Origin: Isoperla grammatica
Lineage: Eukaryota; Arthropoda; Insecta; Plecoptera; Perlodidae
Reading direction: 5' to 3'
Length of the DNA stretch: 64,000 nucleotides
Assembly (NCBI GenBank): GCA_945910005.1
Contig: OX246740.1
Coordinates: 4,244,958-4,308,957, forward strand
The stretch's first letter is position 1. Each line of letters starts with the position of its first letter. The translations under genes were made by a program, and so were the position numbers. Under the pieces are notes generated by a model. It was not told the DNA's origin. It saw only the letters and a program-made list of their open reading frames with translations, and did not search any database. Shown here piece by piece: positions 59,901 to 64,000 of the stretch.

Positions 59901-62151
59901 CTGAGTAGTAGGGTGACTAGGCACAAGGCACAACCTAAGTTGAAGCCTTCCATTTCGTGTCTAGTCGTCCTACACGTCACTGCTGTACTTGCTATTGTAT
60001 GTACGGGTACGGGCTTACCTACTACCAGACTATGTTGTCCGTGAGAGAGACTGAGTAGTAGGGTGACCAGGCACAAGGCACAACCTAAGTTGAAGCCTTC
60101 CATTTCGTGTCTAGTCGCCCTACACGTCACTGCTGTACTTGCTATTGTATGTACGGGTACGGGCTTACCTACTACCAGACTATGTTGTCCGTGTGAGAGG
60201 CTGAGTAGTAGGGTGACTAGGCACAAGGCACAACCTAAGTTGAAGCCTTCCATTTCGTGTCTAGTCGTCCTACACGTCACTGCTGTACTTGCTATTGTAT
60301 GTACGGGTACGGGCTTACCTACTACCAGACTATGTTGTCCGTGTGAGAGGCTGAGTAGTAGGGTGACCACGCACAAGGCACAATCTAAGTTGAAGCCTTC
60401 CATTTCGTGTCTAGTCGTCCTACACGTCACTGCTGTACTTGCTATTGTATGTACGGGTACGGGCTTACCTACTACCAGACTATGATGTCCGTGTGAGAGG
60501 CTGAGTAGTAGGGTGACCAGGCACATCAAGGCGCAACCTAAGTTGAAGCCTTCCATTTCGTGTCTAGTCGTCCTACACGTCACTGCTGTACTTGCTATTG
60601 TATGTACGGGTACGGGCTTACCTACTACCAGACTATGATGTCCGTGTGAGAGGCTGAGTAGTAGGGTGACCAGGCACAAGGCACAACCTAAGTTGAAGCC
60701 TTCCATTTCGTGTCTAGTCGTGATGAAGAGTGAAGAGGATGATGCATACTCTAAGAAATAGTAACAAACAGGTGACAAAACACAATTTCTAATTGCGTAA
60801 CACATACCAATTTTGGGTAATTCCGTAGGTGACCCCACAGCGTTTGATTGGAGTCTAGGCTCCATTTTGGTCGGTAGACGGATAGTAGAGGGTGACGTGA
60901 CAGCCGGGCAGCAGGATACAGGTTGCAATCTGTGGAACGAGCACTCGCGTAGACGTTCGCGCTGCCCTTCTCGTATCAGTAGCAGGTTTGCCGGACATTC
61001 TTCTGTGAACTTGCAAACACCTTGGACGCCATCTTGCGCAACGCACGTGTCCCCTGAATACATACACGAAATATCAACTGACTTTCCATACAAGATGTTT
61101 GGAATGTGATTTTATTGTTTGCAGGTCACCATCTTGTCGTAACCTCAATCTGTTTTCTTGCTGTTAACACATACGCGAGCAGTTCTTAAACTAACCTCAA
61201 TTCTAGTATGGTTCCTCAAGTTAATTTAAGAGAAAAAAACATTTAGAGTAAAATCGTTGTATGTTATTTATAGTTTTGGATGTCCGTGTGAGAGACTGAG
61301 TAGTAGGGTGACCAGGCACAAGGCACAACCTAATCTGAAGCCTTCCATTTCGTGTCTAGTCGTCCTACACGTCACTGCTGTACTTGGTATTGTATGTACG
61401 GGTACGGGCTTACCTACTACCAGACTATGTTGTCCGTGTGAGAGGCTGAGTAGTAGGGTGACCAGGCACAAGGCACAACCTAAGTTGAAGCCTTCCATTT
61501 CGTGTCTAGTCGTCCTACACGTCACTGCTGTACTTGCTATTGTATGTACGGGTACGGGCTTACCTACTACCAGACTATGTTGTCCGTGTGAGATGCTGAG
61601 TAGTAGGGTGACCAGGCACAAGGCACAACCTAAGTTGAAGCCTTCCATTTCGTGTCTAGTCGTCCTACACGTCACTGCTGTACTTGCTATTGTATGTACG
61701 GGTACGGGCTTACGTACTACCTGTTTATCTTGTCCGTGTGAGACTTTGAACAGTAGGGTGGCAATTGGCAACTCGGGTTCTTTACCATAAGTTTTGTATG
61801 CCCCAAAATTTGTCATTTTTTGAGGTTAATGAAGAGTGAAAATGATGAAGCATAAGCTAAGAAATAGGTAGAAACGGGAGACAAAACACTTTATAATTGC
61901 GTACCACATACCAAATTTGGGTAATTCCGTAGGTGACCCCACAGCGTCTGGTTGAGGTCTAGGCTTCATTGTGGGCGTAAGAGTGGTGGTAGAGGGTAAC
62001 GTGTCGACCGGGCAGCAGGACACTGATTGCCATCTGTGGAACGAGCACTCGCGAAAACGTTTGCCTTCTCGATACAGTAGCAGGTTTGCCGGACATTCTT
62101 CTGTGAGCTTGCAAACACCTTGGACGCCATCTCGCGCAACGCACGTATCCC
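35727..62151 (-). CDS. Multi-clip-domain trypsin-like serine protease gene, 5' end outside window
   Basis: Gene-level entry; exons are listed separately. Visible order from the 5' side is five near-identical clip exons, one divergent clip exon, an R|IFGG activation exon, the His57 exon, the Asp102 exon, the Asp189 exon and the GDSGGP exon with stop. Clip proteases are secreted zymogens of arthropod haemolymph, acting in melanisation, clotting or Toll cascades; clip domains are thought to guide interaction with cofactors and other proteases. The catalytic domain resembles insect snake-like CLIP-C enzymes (ending [14 protein letters not shown]), from memory of the family. His, Asp and Ser are present and Asp189 predicts cleavage after Arg or Lys, so it is not a masquerade-type homologue. 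Six or more clips is unusual; most family members have one. No start codon or signal peptide is visible. Phase fails to join between 52426 and 46585, so an exon is missing from this model. Confidence 0.88.
36430..38425 (+). pseudogene. Non-LTR retrotransposon (Jockey-like), 5'-truncated and frameshifted
   Basis: Reverse transcriptase pieces appear in order: [17 protein letters not shown] (36500), [12 protein letters not shown] (36566), [18 protein letters not shown] (37174), motif [14 protein letters not shown] (37377), motif [10 protein letters not shown] (37646). They lie in three reading frames, so at least three frameshifts have occurred, one in the ten-G run at 36997. The 3' region repeats TGTGTTTGTTT motifs and ends GAGAAAACCTCAATACATTC with TTCAA-type tail. 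Endonuclease and ORF1 are absent. It sits in the last protease intron, opposite to the gene. Confidence 0.88.
38799..38912. repeat. 18-bp minisatellite, about 6 copies
   Basis: GACAAGACTACGTGATGC repeats about six times with changes. It lies in the last protease intron, and 39000-39330 beside it holds nothing recognised. Confidence 0.9.
39382..39551 (-). CDS. Serine protease exon with Asp189 specificity residue
   Basis: The minus-strand 3' splice site (GTAATTGTTGCAG) is followed by a 170-nt exon reading [13 protein letters not shown], then ELEMCNSAY and GDTMICVG, and ending MDTCQ before the donor GTATGT. This is the 140s-191 part of the chymotrypsin fold. The residue six before Ser195 is Asp, as in trypsins, so cleavage after Arg or Lys is predicted. 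Incoming phase is 1 and outgoing phase 0, which matches both neighbouring exons. The open frame continues upstream to about 39777 but that part is intron. The 3' intron (35916-39381) carries a non-LTR retrotransposon and an 18-bp repeat. Confidence 0.92.
39996..40252 (-). CDS. Serine protease exon with catalytic Asp102
   Basis: The 257-nt minus-strand exon encodes [18 protein letters not shown], then [15 protein letters not shown] with the catalytic Asp102 in HDIALL, then [11 protein letters not shown] and [14 protein letters not shown]. The incoming A completes the Arg codon begun by the His57 exon (phase 2) and the exon ends phase 1 at A|GTAAGC; both joins keep the frame. The 3' splice site is GCCATGTTACAG. 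Only 15 bp further upstream begins a hAT-like element (40268-40960), so the pyrimidine tract and any branch point must lie partly in element DNA. Confidence 0.93.
40268..40960. mobile_element. hAT-like element next to the Asp102 exon splice site
   Basis: Ends CAGTGGCGGAACTAGG and CTTAGTTACGCCACTG are inverted and match a common hAT terminus. Runs of G or C lie inside both ends, as in the element at 27225. Flanking 8-bp sequences (ATGGCAAC, TGGGGCAC) agree only partly. No transposase ORF. On the gene strand the element ends 15 bp before the exon. Confidence 0.72.
41009..41182. mobile_element. Palindromic MITE in protease intron
   Basis: CGAATGCATAGTT...CTCAACTCAGCCTCTCCTCA and its reverse complement form arms of about 80 bp around GCATTGCCATGC. 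Confidence 0.78.
41190..42280. other. Protease intron spacer
   Basis: An AAGAT pentanucleotide repeat lies at 41786-41817. The phrase TGTAGTGGGCACAAGAATAG at 41429 has an inverted relative near 22895 (ATTCTCGTGCCCACTACAAA), a small dispersed repeat. No gene on the gene strand. Confidence 0.45.
42293..42430 (+). pseudogene. THAP-like zinc-finger ORF fragment
   Basis: A 45-codon ORF starts [18 protein letters not shown] then [20 protein letters not shown]...KTP.K matches the start of THAP-type DNA-binding domains found in transposon-derived arthropod proteins (from memory); the C-x4-C start of the C2CH motif is visible, the later Cys and His are not. A GC-rich CGGCCGCCGCC stretch upstream could be a promoter. 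The frame ends early, so it is a relic or a first exon. Confidence 0.5.
42537..42780. repeat. GTGTGC microsatellite
   Basis: About 200 bp of GTGTGC, with some GTGTTC, tapering into TGTGAG-type units. Open frames (Val-Arg, Cys-Val, Cys-Ala) are by-products. Confidence 0.97.
42957..43150 (-). pseudogene. LINE ORF2 C-terminal fragment
   Basis: The minus-strand frame reads [27 protein letters not shown] and [16 protein letters not shown]. The pattern LE.RR...DL.FLYK.L.G..D....L..I.F..P...TR is typical of the C-terminal part of non-LTR retrotransposon ORF2 proteins. No reverse transcriptase lies upstream, so it is a short relic in the protease intron. Confidence 0.65.
43220..43960. other. Protease intron spacer with G runs
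   Basis: Runs of G at 43504 and of 18 G near 43720 are the only marked signals. Confidence 0.45.
43962..44123 (-). pseudogene. Mobile-element ORF start (SWIM/YqaJ-type arthropod family)
   Basis: A 53-codon ORF starts [29 protein letters not shown] and continues [12 protein letters not shown] before a stop. The opening MTDGGFTKA...NLP....FM...F, then AE.R..K, is one I recall from a widespread arthropod family with a SWIM zinc finger and YqaJ-like nuclease region, thought to be transposon-borne. Only the first 45 residues match. A GC-rich, promoter-like block lies upstream (44150-44290). Confidence 0.55.
44536..44615 (-). pseudogene. Partial duplicate of the His57 exon, copy D
   Basis: Third partial minus-strand copy and the last in the array. 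It keeps WSCGGSLIS and TAAHC, has Lys instead of Glu in SERF, and carries a 6-nt insertion (two codons) before the donor GTATTT. The frame is open. Whether it is ever spliced is unknown. Confidence 0.52.
44673..44746 (-). pseudogene. Partial duplicate of the His57 exon, copy C
   Basis: Second 131-bp tandem copy on the minus strand. The reading frame and donor GTATGT are kept, and TAAHC is intact, but the motif reads WLCGGCLIS instead of WSCGGSLIS. The extra Cys and the Ser-to-Leu change suggest relaxed selection. The candidate 3' splice site is the same as in copy B. Confidence 0.55.
44804..44877 (-). CDS. Partial duplicate of the His57 exon, copy B
   Basis: This minus-strand copy repeats [12 protein letters not shown]...[10 protein letters not shown] and the donor GTATGT. 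It lacks the 5' exon part ([11 protein letters not shown]) and the original 3' splice site. A new candidate 3' splice site, ACGTCCAG|TGG, preceded by a pyrimidine-rich stretch, would start it in phase 0 and end it in phase 2, like the canonical exon. Used in place of that exon it keeps the frame; used together with it, the frame breaks. It may be an alternative exon or a decaying duplicate. Use in mRNA is not shown. Confidence 0.55.
44935..45044 (-). CDS. Serine protease exon with catalytic His57 (canonical copy)
   Basis: After the minus-strand 3' splice site ATTGTTGCAG the 110-nt exon reads [13 protein letters not shown], then [11 protein letters not shown] and [12 protein letters not shown], with catalytic His57 in TAAHC. 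It starts in phase 0, after the activation exon ending PHM, and ends AG|GTATGT in phase 2, which the Asp102 exon completes. The His57-Cys58 and Cys42 pair is intact. Three partial copies of this exon follow at 131-bp spacing. Confidence 0.93.
45050..46500. other. Protease intron between activation and His57 exons
   Basis: No exon recognised. At 45598-45735 related phrases with GCGTCCGCAA and its reverse suggest a worn inverted element. Confidence 0.4.
46504..46585 (-). CDS. Serine protease activation-site exon (R|IFGG)
   Basis: On the minus strand a 3' splice site (ATGTTGCAG) opens an 82-nt exon reading [11 protein letters not shown] then [16 protein letters not shown], ending at a phase-0 donor ATG|GTAAAA. 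Joined to the His57 exon it gives FPHM|VALGF, the typical start of a chymotrypsin-fold catalytic domain. Cleavage after Arg would free the IFGG N-terminus. The exon needs two bases from the previous exon, whereas the nearest clip exon donates one; direct joining would create a stop codon. The usual Cys that ties the light chain to the catalytic chain is also not in this exon, so one further upstream exon should hold it. Confidence 0.85.
46671..47030. mobile_element. Foldback element with nested inverted repeats
   Basis: Outer arms CTGCGGAACTCCAGATCTCA and TTCAGGTGTTCCGCAAG are inverted with mismatches. Inner arms CTGTAGAGAATTTAGAGCTT and AGCATTAAATTCTCTACAAT, and AATATTTCCGTTTT with its reverse, extend the stem. 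About 350 bp, no ORF. Confidence 0.7.
47047..47334. repeat. 26-bp minisatellite, 11 copies
   Basis: ATGTTACGTGGCAGTAGGAC plus AGTGCA repeats eleven times, almost without change, directly next to a foldback element. Confidence 0.97.
47399..47865. mobile_element. Mariner-like foldback element, relative of the clip-intron MITEs
   Basis: It begins AAGTGGCCGTCAACTAGAGA after TA, with the first 15 bases as in the element at 62466, and has arms of about 115 bp (GAACCCCAGGTATGG..., ACCAGACCCGTCCCA). The right terminus is changed (GACAGCCACT) so the second TA is not visible. Confidence 0.72.
47870..49700. other. Protease intron spacer
   Basis: A minus-strand ORF of 133 codons (47831-48232) is open but partly overlaps the MITE arm and has no motif I know. 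At 48480-48515 and 48725-48760 the phrase AGTAGAAACGAAACGTTTAG appears in direct and reverse form, so a worn inverted element is likely. G runs occur at 48436 and 49300. The missing protease exon should lie here or nearer 52.4 kb. Confidence 0.4.
49705..50094. mobile_element. hAT-type element with near-perfect 8-bp target duplication
   Basis: Ends CAGGGTCCGAATTGACTG and GTTAATTCGCACCCTG are inverted; flanks ATTACTAG and ATTAATAG agree in seven of eight bases. It shares its inner sequence with the element at 17975. No transposase. Confidence 0.8.
50100..51650. other. Spacer with mobile-element-like exon candidates
   Basis: At 51230-51324 the plus strand has ATGGCCGATGAAGTG, 31 open codons ([16 protein letters not shown]...) and a donor GTAAGT. 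TCGCCCGACGTA and its reverse CGTCGGGCGAACAAAC occur near 51050 and 51488. Family not identified. Confidence 0.35.
51660..51833 (+). pseudogene. Possible TTF-finger hAT transposase start
   Basis: A short plus-strand ORF reads [20 protein letters not shown] then KNGTRT. LGPPRP....I.Q.C..K...R resembles, from memory, the start of TTF-type zinc-finger hAT transposases. The finger and the catalytic part are missing, and the frame ends soon after. Confidence 0.38.
51840..53480. other. Protease introns around clip exon 1
   Basis: Apart from the clip exon at 52426-52632, nothing is recognised. Sequence is AT-rich with a few short ORFs. Confidence 0.45.
52426..52632 (-). CDS. Clip-domain exon 1 (divergent, nearest the protease domain)
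   Basis: The 207-nt minus-strand exon starts after TTCTTCTAG and ends A|GTAAGT, phase 1 to phase 1. It encodes [32 protein letters not shown] and INICCPQAG: six Cys in the order C-x9-C-x5-C-x8-C-x10-CC expected of a clip domain. A polar linker of about 25 residues ([15 protein letters not shown]) follows. It differs clearly from the other five clip exons, so it is the older copy or has a different role. Confidence 0.85.
53489..53734 (-). CDS. Clip-domain exon 2
   Basis: A 246-nt phase 1-1 exon on the minus strand, from GTATTCAG|GGGATACG to CAAAATTAG|GTATGT. It encodes [19 protein letters not shown], then RKCSFHRF and VSCCPVD with all six clip cysteines. A Thr/Pro-rich linker ([17 protein letters not shown]) ends EVPKL. 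Sequence and splice sites are nearly those of clip exons 3-6. The upstream intron holds a long inverted repeat at 53769-53933. Confidence 0.88.
53769..53933. repeat. Near-perfect inverted repeat upstream of clip exon 2
   Basis: The intron segment GCGTATGTGTTTGCAGCAAG through CAATAAAATCACATTCCA is followed, after about 13 bp, by its own reverse complement. Sister cassettes carry this segment once. Arms are about 75-80 bp with only a few mismatches, so the RNA could form a long hairpin. Confidence 0.88.
53940..54590. other. Protease intron spacer with tRNA-like remnant
   Basis: At 54425-54480 a minus-strand phrase, GCCGGTTCGATATCTGGTAC, looks like a worn B box of a SINE head. Otherwise nothing is recognised. 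Confidence 0.35.
54597..54848 (+). mobile_element. tRNA-derived SINE, family of 23086, plus strand
   Basis: A worn head, TCGGGAGGTCGCCAGTTCGA, is followed by the core TTCCGAGGTTTTCCTCAGTC, the GGACATTC block, a 3' part GCCTGAAGAGGGACATGCA, and an ATTATTATTA tail. It is the only copy in this orientation. Confidence 0.75.
55158..55870. repeat. Two degenerate tandem arrays (about 95 and 75 bp)
   Basis: At 55160-55440 a unit with ACACAGTCATGTTGTAG and GAATATAAACAATAATGCCA repeats two to three times. At 55480-55870 a second unit, TATACAACAATGAAAGGTGC with GGGCCAAAAAGTAACA, repeats four to five times. The two share the general layout and may have a common origin. Confidence 0.8.
55880..57290. other. 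Spacer with a duplicated retroelement-like segment
   Basis: CTCACCAAAGTTTTATTGCA with AATCGGATGAATAATAATAG at 56520 and CTCACCAAAGTTTCATCGCA with the same sequel at 56663 form a direct repeat of about 140 bp, each with a G run before it. Such phrases are common near the 3' ends of invertebrate retroelements, but the family is not identified. Confidence 0.45.
57396..57727. mobile_element. Mariner-type MITE, copy 1 (TA target duplication)
   Basis: Long terminal inverted repeats start AAGTAGCCGTCAACTAAAG and include GAGTTC...GCGAAATGCC and CACGGACGAAGAGAGGCAGT. TA flanks both ends. The neighbouring 150-bp repeats show the empty site GTGTCTAGTCGTCC, here split as CTA[element]TAG, so insertion with TA duplication is directly readable. 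No ORF for a transposase. Confidence 0.88.
57979..58224 (-). CDS. Clip-domain exon 3
   Basis: A 246-nt phase 1-1 minus-strand exon with the clip cysteine set in [32 protein letters not shown] and VSCCPAV. The Thr/Pro linker reads [17 protein letters not shown]. Donor AAATTAG|GTATGTG and acceptor GTATTCAG match the sister exons. It has more private changes than copies 4 and 5. A 144-bp palindromic MITE sits upstream of it at 58318-58461. Confidence 0.88.
58318..58461. mobile_element. 144-bp palindromic MITE upstream of clip exon 3
   Basis: Inverted ends TTTACAGCTACGCG...GCGAAGCGAAGG... with arms of about 55 bp and a short centre. Sister cassettes (for example near 59122) lack it, which defines it as an insertion after duplication. 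Target duplication is not clear. Confidence 0.75.
58791..59036 (-). CDS. Clip-domain exon 4
   Basis: A 246-nt phase 1-1 minus-strand exon encoding [28 protein letters not shown] and VSCCPAV, then a [17 protein letters not shown] linker ending ELPKI. The donor is AAATTG|GTATGTG. It is closest to clip exon 5, with few substitutions. Six clip cysteines are intact. Confidence 0.88.
59270..60718 (-). repeat. 150-bp tandem repeat, array I (about 9.5 units)
   Basis: A unit of 150 bp (start GTCCGTGTGAGAGGCTGAG on the plus strand) recurs with few changes; the unit near 60520 has a small insertion. It lies in the intron between clip exons 5 and 4. Because 150 is a multiple of three, open frames run through on both strands, so translation is not evidence of coding. 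The repeat grades into the same flank as the clip cassettes. Confidence 0.95.
60808..61053 (-). CDS. Clip-domain exon 5
   Basis: A 246-nt phase 1-1 minus-strand exon encoding [28 protein letters not shown] and VSCCPAV with linker [17 protein letters not shown]. Six clip cysteines and both splice sites are intact. The open frame does not stop at the donor but runs on through the 150-bp repeat array to 59273, so intron retention would append repeated 50-residue units. Confidence 0.88.
61263..61745 (-). repeat. 150-bp tandem repeat, array II (about 3 units)
   Basis: Same unit as array I, between clip exons 6 and 5. The last unit breaks into flank sequence (TTTGAACAGTAGGGTGGCA) shared with the cassette at about 57800. 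Confidence 0.95.
61912..62151 (-). CDS. Clip-domain exon 6
   Basis: A 240-nt phase 1-1 minus-strand exon, two codons shorter than its sisters between Cys3 and Cys4 ([13 protein letters not shown]). The cysteine set is complete: [39 protein letters not shown]. Linker [17 protein letters not shown]. It is the most 5' protease exon visible; more may lie beyond the right edge, where 150-bp repeats continue to the end. Confidence 0.87.
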
Positions 62152-62465
62152 CTGAATAGATACACGAAATATCCACTGACTTGCCATACAAAATGTTTGT
62201 AGTGTGATTTTATTGTTTTCAGGTCACCATCTTGTCGATACCTCAAGCTATTTTCTTGCTGCAAACACATACGCGAGAAGTTCTTAAACAAACCCCAACT
62301 CCAGTATGGTTCCTCTAGTTAATTTAAGGAAAAAAACAATTTAAGAGTAAAATCGTTGTTGATTATTTAACGTTTTGGATGTCCGTGTGAGAGGCTGAGT
62401 AGTAGGGTGACCATGCTGGCACAAGGCAAAACCTCAGCATTTCCAGCGTTTCCATTTCGTGTCTA

Positions 62466-62829
62466 AAGTGGCCGTCAACTAAAGGGTTCATTCGAGTTCT
62501 GCGAAATGCCTTCCCCTCTAACCCCCACCAGTGCCCGCGCACGGACGAAGAGAGGCAGTGAAAGATCTAATCTATTAAATTGACCGTCTAGCTGTCAACC
62601 AAAGCTGTCAACGATCTTCTAATTATATAAGCTATCTTTCTATACAATTGAATTCTTTTATTCTTATGACATGCATTTTTATTTATTACATGTAATTCTA
62701 TCAAAATTAATGTTACATAGATCTCATACTGCCTCTCTTCGTCCGTGCGCGGGCACTGGTGGGGGTAAGAGGGGAAGGCATTTCGTAGAACTCGGATCTC
62801 GGATGAAACTCGTTAGGTGACGGCAACTT
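62466..62829. mobile_element. Mariner-type MITE, copy 2 at the same repeat position
   Basis: Same family as the element at 57396, with ends AAGTGGCCGTCAACTAAAG and matching inverted repeat, TA on both sides, and insertion at the identical base of a 150-bp unit. The shared position says both were carried by one segmental duplication. It has an extra internal AT-rich stretch of about 30 bp. Confidence 0.87.
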
Positions 62830-62849
62830 TAGTTGTCCTTCACGTCACT

Positions 62850-64000
62850 GCTGCACTGATGTACGGGTACGGGCTTACCTACTACCAGACTATGTTGTCC
62901 GTGTGAGATGCTGAGTAGTAGGGTGACCACACACAAGGCACAACCTAAGTTGAAGCCTTCCATTTCGTGTCTAGTCGCCCTACACGTCACTGCTGTACTT
63001 GCTATTGTATGTACGGGTACGGGCTTACCTACTACCAGACTATGTTGTCCGCGTGAGAAGCTGAGTAGTAGGGTGACCAGGCACAAGGCACAACCTAAGT
63101 TGAAGCCTTCCATTTCGTGTCTAGTCGCCCTACACGTCACTGCTGTACTTGCTATTGTATGTACGGGTACGGGCTTACCTACTACCAGACTATGTTGTCC
63201 GCGTGAGAAGCTGAGTAGTAGGGTGACCAGGCACAAGGCACAACCTAAGTTGAAGCCTTCCATTTCGTGTCTAGTCGTCCTACACGTCACTGCTGTACTT
63301 GCTATTGTATGTACGGGTACGGGCTTACCTACTACCAGACTATGTTGTCCGTGTGAGAGGCTGAGTAGTAGGGTGACCAGGCACAAGGCACAACCTAAGT
63401 TGAAGCCTTCCATTTCGTGTCTAGTCGTCCTACACGTCACTGCTGTACTTGCTATTGTATGTACGGGTACGGGCTTACCTACTACCAGACTATGTTGTCT
63501 GTGAGAGAGGCTGAGTAGTAGGGTGACCAGGCACAAGGCACAACCTAAGTTGAAGCCTTCCATTTCGTGTCTAGTCGTCCTACACGTCACTGCTGTACTT
63601 GCTATTGTATGTACGGGTACTGGCTTACCTACTACCAGACTATGTTGTCCGTGTGAGAGGCTGAGTAGTAGGGTGACCAGGCACAAGGCACAACCTAAGT
63701 TGAAGCCTTCCATTTCGTGTCTAGTCGTCCTACACGTCACTGCTGTACTTGCTATTGTATGTACGGGTACGGGCTTACCTACTACCAGACTATGTTGTCC
63801 GTGTGAGAGGCTGAGTAGTAGGGTGACCAGGCACAAGGCACAACCTAAGTTGAAGCCTTCCATTTCGTGTCTAGTCGTCCTACACGTCACTGCTGTACTT
63901 GCTATTGGAAGTAGGGGCTTACCTAATGCCAGTTTTTGTTGCTTTCCTTGTGAGAGGCTGAGTAGTAGGGTGACCAGGCACAACCTACGTTGAAGACTGC
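62850..64000 (-). repeat. 150-bp tandem repeat, array III (about 7.7 units, runs off window)
   Basis: Same unit, upstream of clip exon 6 on the gene's strand. The last unit, at 63900-63960, is diverged, and the array continues to the window edge. Confidence 0.95.

Noticed and set aside
59211..60044. Plus-strand 277-codon ORF with [16 protein letters not shown] repeats
   Set aside because: Antisense reading of the 150-bp array; no splice or start context.
59270..60718. CRISPR-like array
   Set aside because: Contiguous 150-bp tandem repeat without variable spacers, in a eukaryotic intron.

Overview
The window is nuclear DNA of an arthropod with a large, repeat-rich genome, probably an insect. 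The evidence is a clip-domain serine protease split into short exons with GT..AG introns, most like insect snake-type (CLIP-C) proteases from memory of that family. It is joined by tRNA-derived SINEs, hAT, mariner, piggyBac and Harbinger-type miniature elements, Penelope-like and non-LTR retroelement fragments, and very dense micro- and minisatellites. There is no bacterial-style gene organisation; most long open frames are translations of tandem repeats.

Only one cellular gene is convincing. It lies on the minus strand from the right edge of the window to about 35.7 kb, and its 5' end is outside. Six clip-domain exons (62.15, 61.05, 59.04, 58.22, 53.73 and 52.63 kb) all have phase-1 borders, so they can be gained or lost without breaking the frame. 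They are followed by an exon with the activation site R|IFGG (46.5 kb), the His57 exon (45.0 kb) with three partial tandem copies (44.5-44.9 kb), the Asp102 exon (40.25 kb), an exon with Asp189 (39.55 kb) and the Ser195 exon with the stop codon (35.9 kb). The catalytic triad is complete. Phases do not join between the last clip exon and the activation-site exon, so at least one small exon between 46.6 and 52.4 kb is not identified.

The clip exons sit in segmentally duplicated cassettes. Their introns hold arrays of a 150-bp repeat (59.27-60.72, 61.26-61.74 and 62.85-64.0 kb). Two repeat units carry a mariner-type MITE whose empty site can be read from neighbouring units.

Region by region: 0-7 kb has MITEs, a truncated SINE, a 1.2-kb AGTGGT array and a 129-bp triplication. 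7-15 kb is AT-rich with AC-rich, GATGAC/ATG and AAAT microsatellites. 15.7-17.5 kb holds an inverted Penelope-like element pair and an inverted SINE pair, both bordered by TA repeats. 18-23.5 kb holds a 38-bp minisatellite (about 42 copies), MITEs, a hAT element with perfect 8-bp target duplication, and SINEs. 24.6-25.7 kb is an 18-bp minisatellite full of CACGTG. 27.2-29.4 kb is a 2.2-kb hAT-type element. 35.05-35.39 kb is a second inverted, TA-bordered element with a hammerhead-like motif. 36.4-38.4 kb is a decayed non-LTR retrotransposon inside the last protease intron. 40.27-40.96 kb is a hAT-like element ending 15 bp from a protease splice site. 42-44.1 kb has fragments of a THAP-like ORF, a LINE ORF and a SWIM/YqaJ-type mobile ORF. 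46.7-50.1 kb has further foldback and hAT elements and a 26-bp minisatellite.

The strongest points for follow-up are the amplified clip cassette, the His57 exon array that offers mutually exclusive in-frame exons, and the TA-bordered inverted retroelements with a hammerhead-like core.
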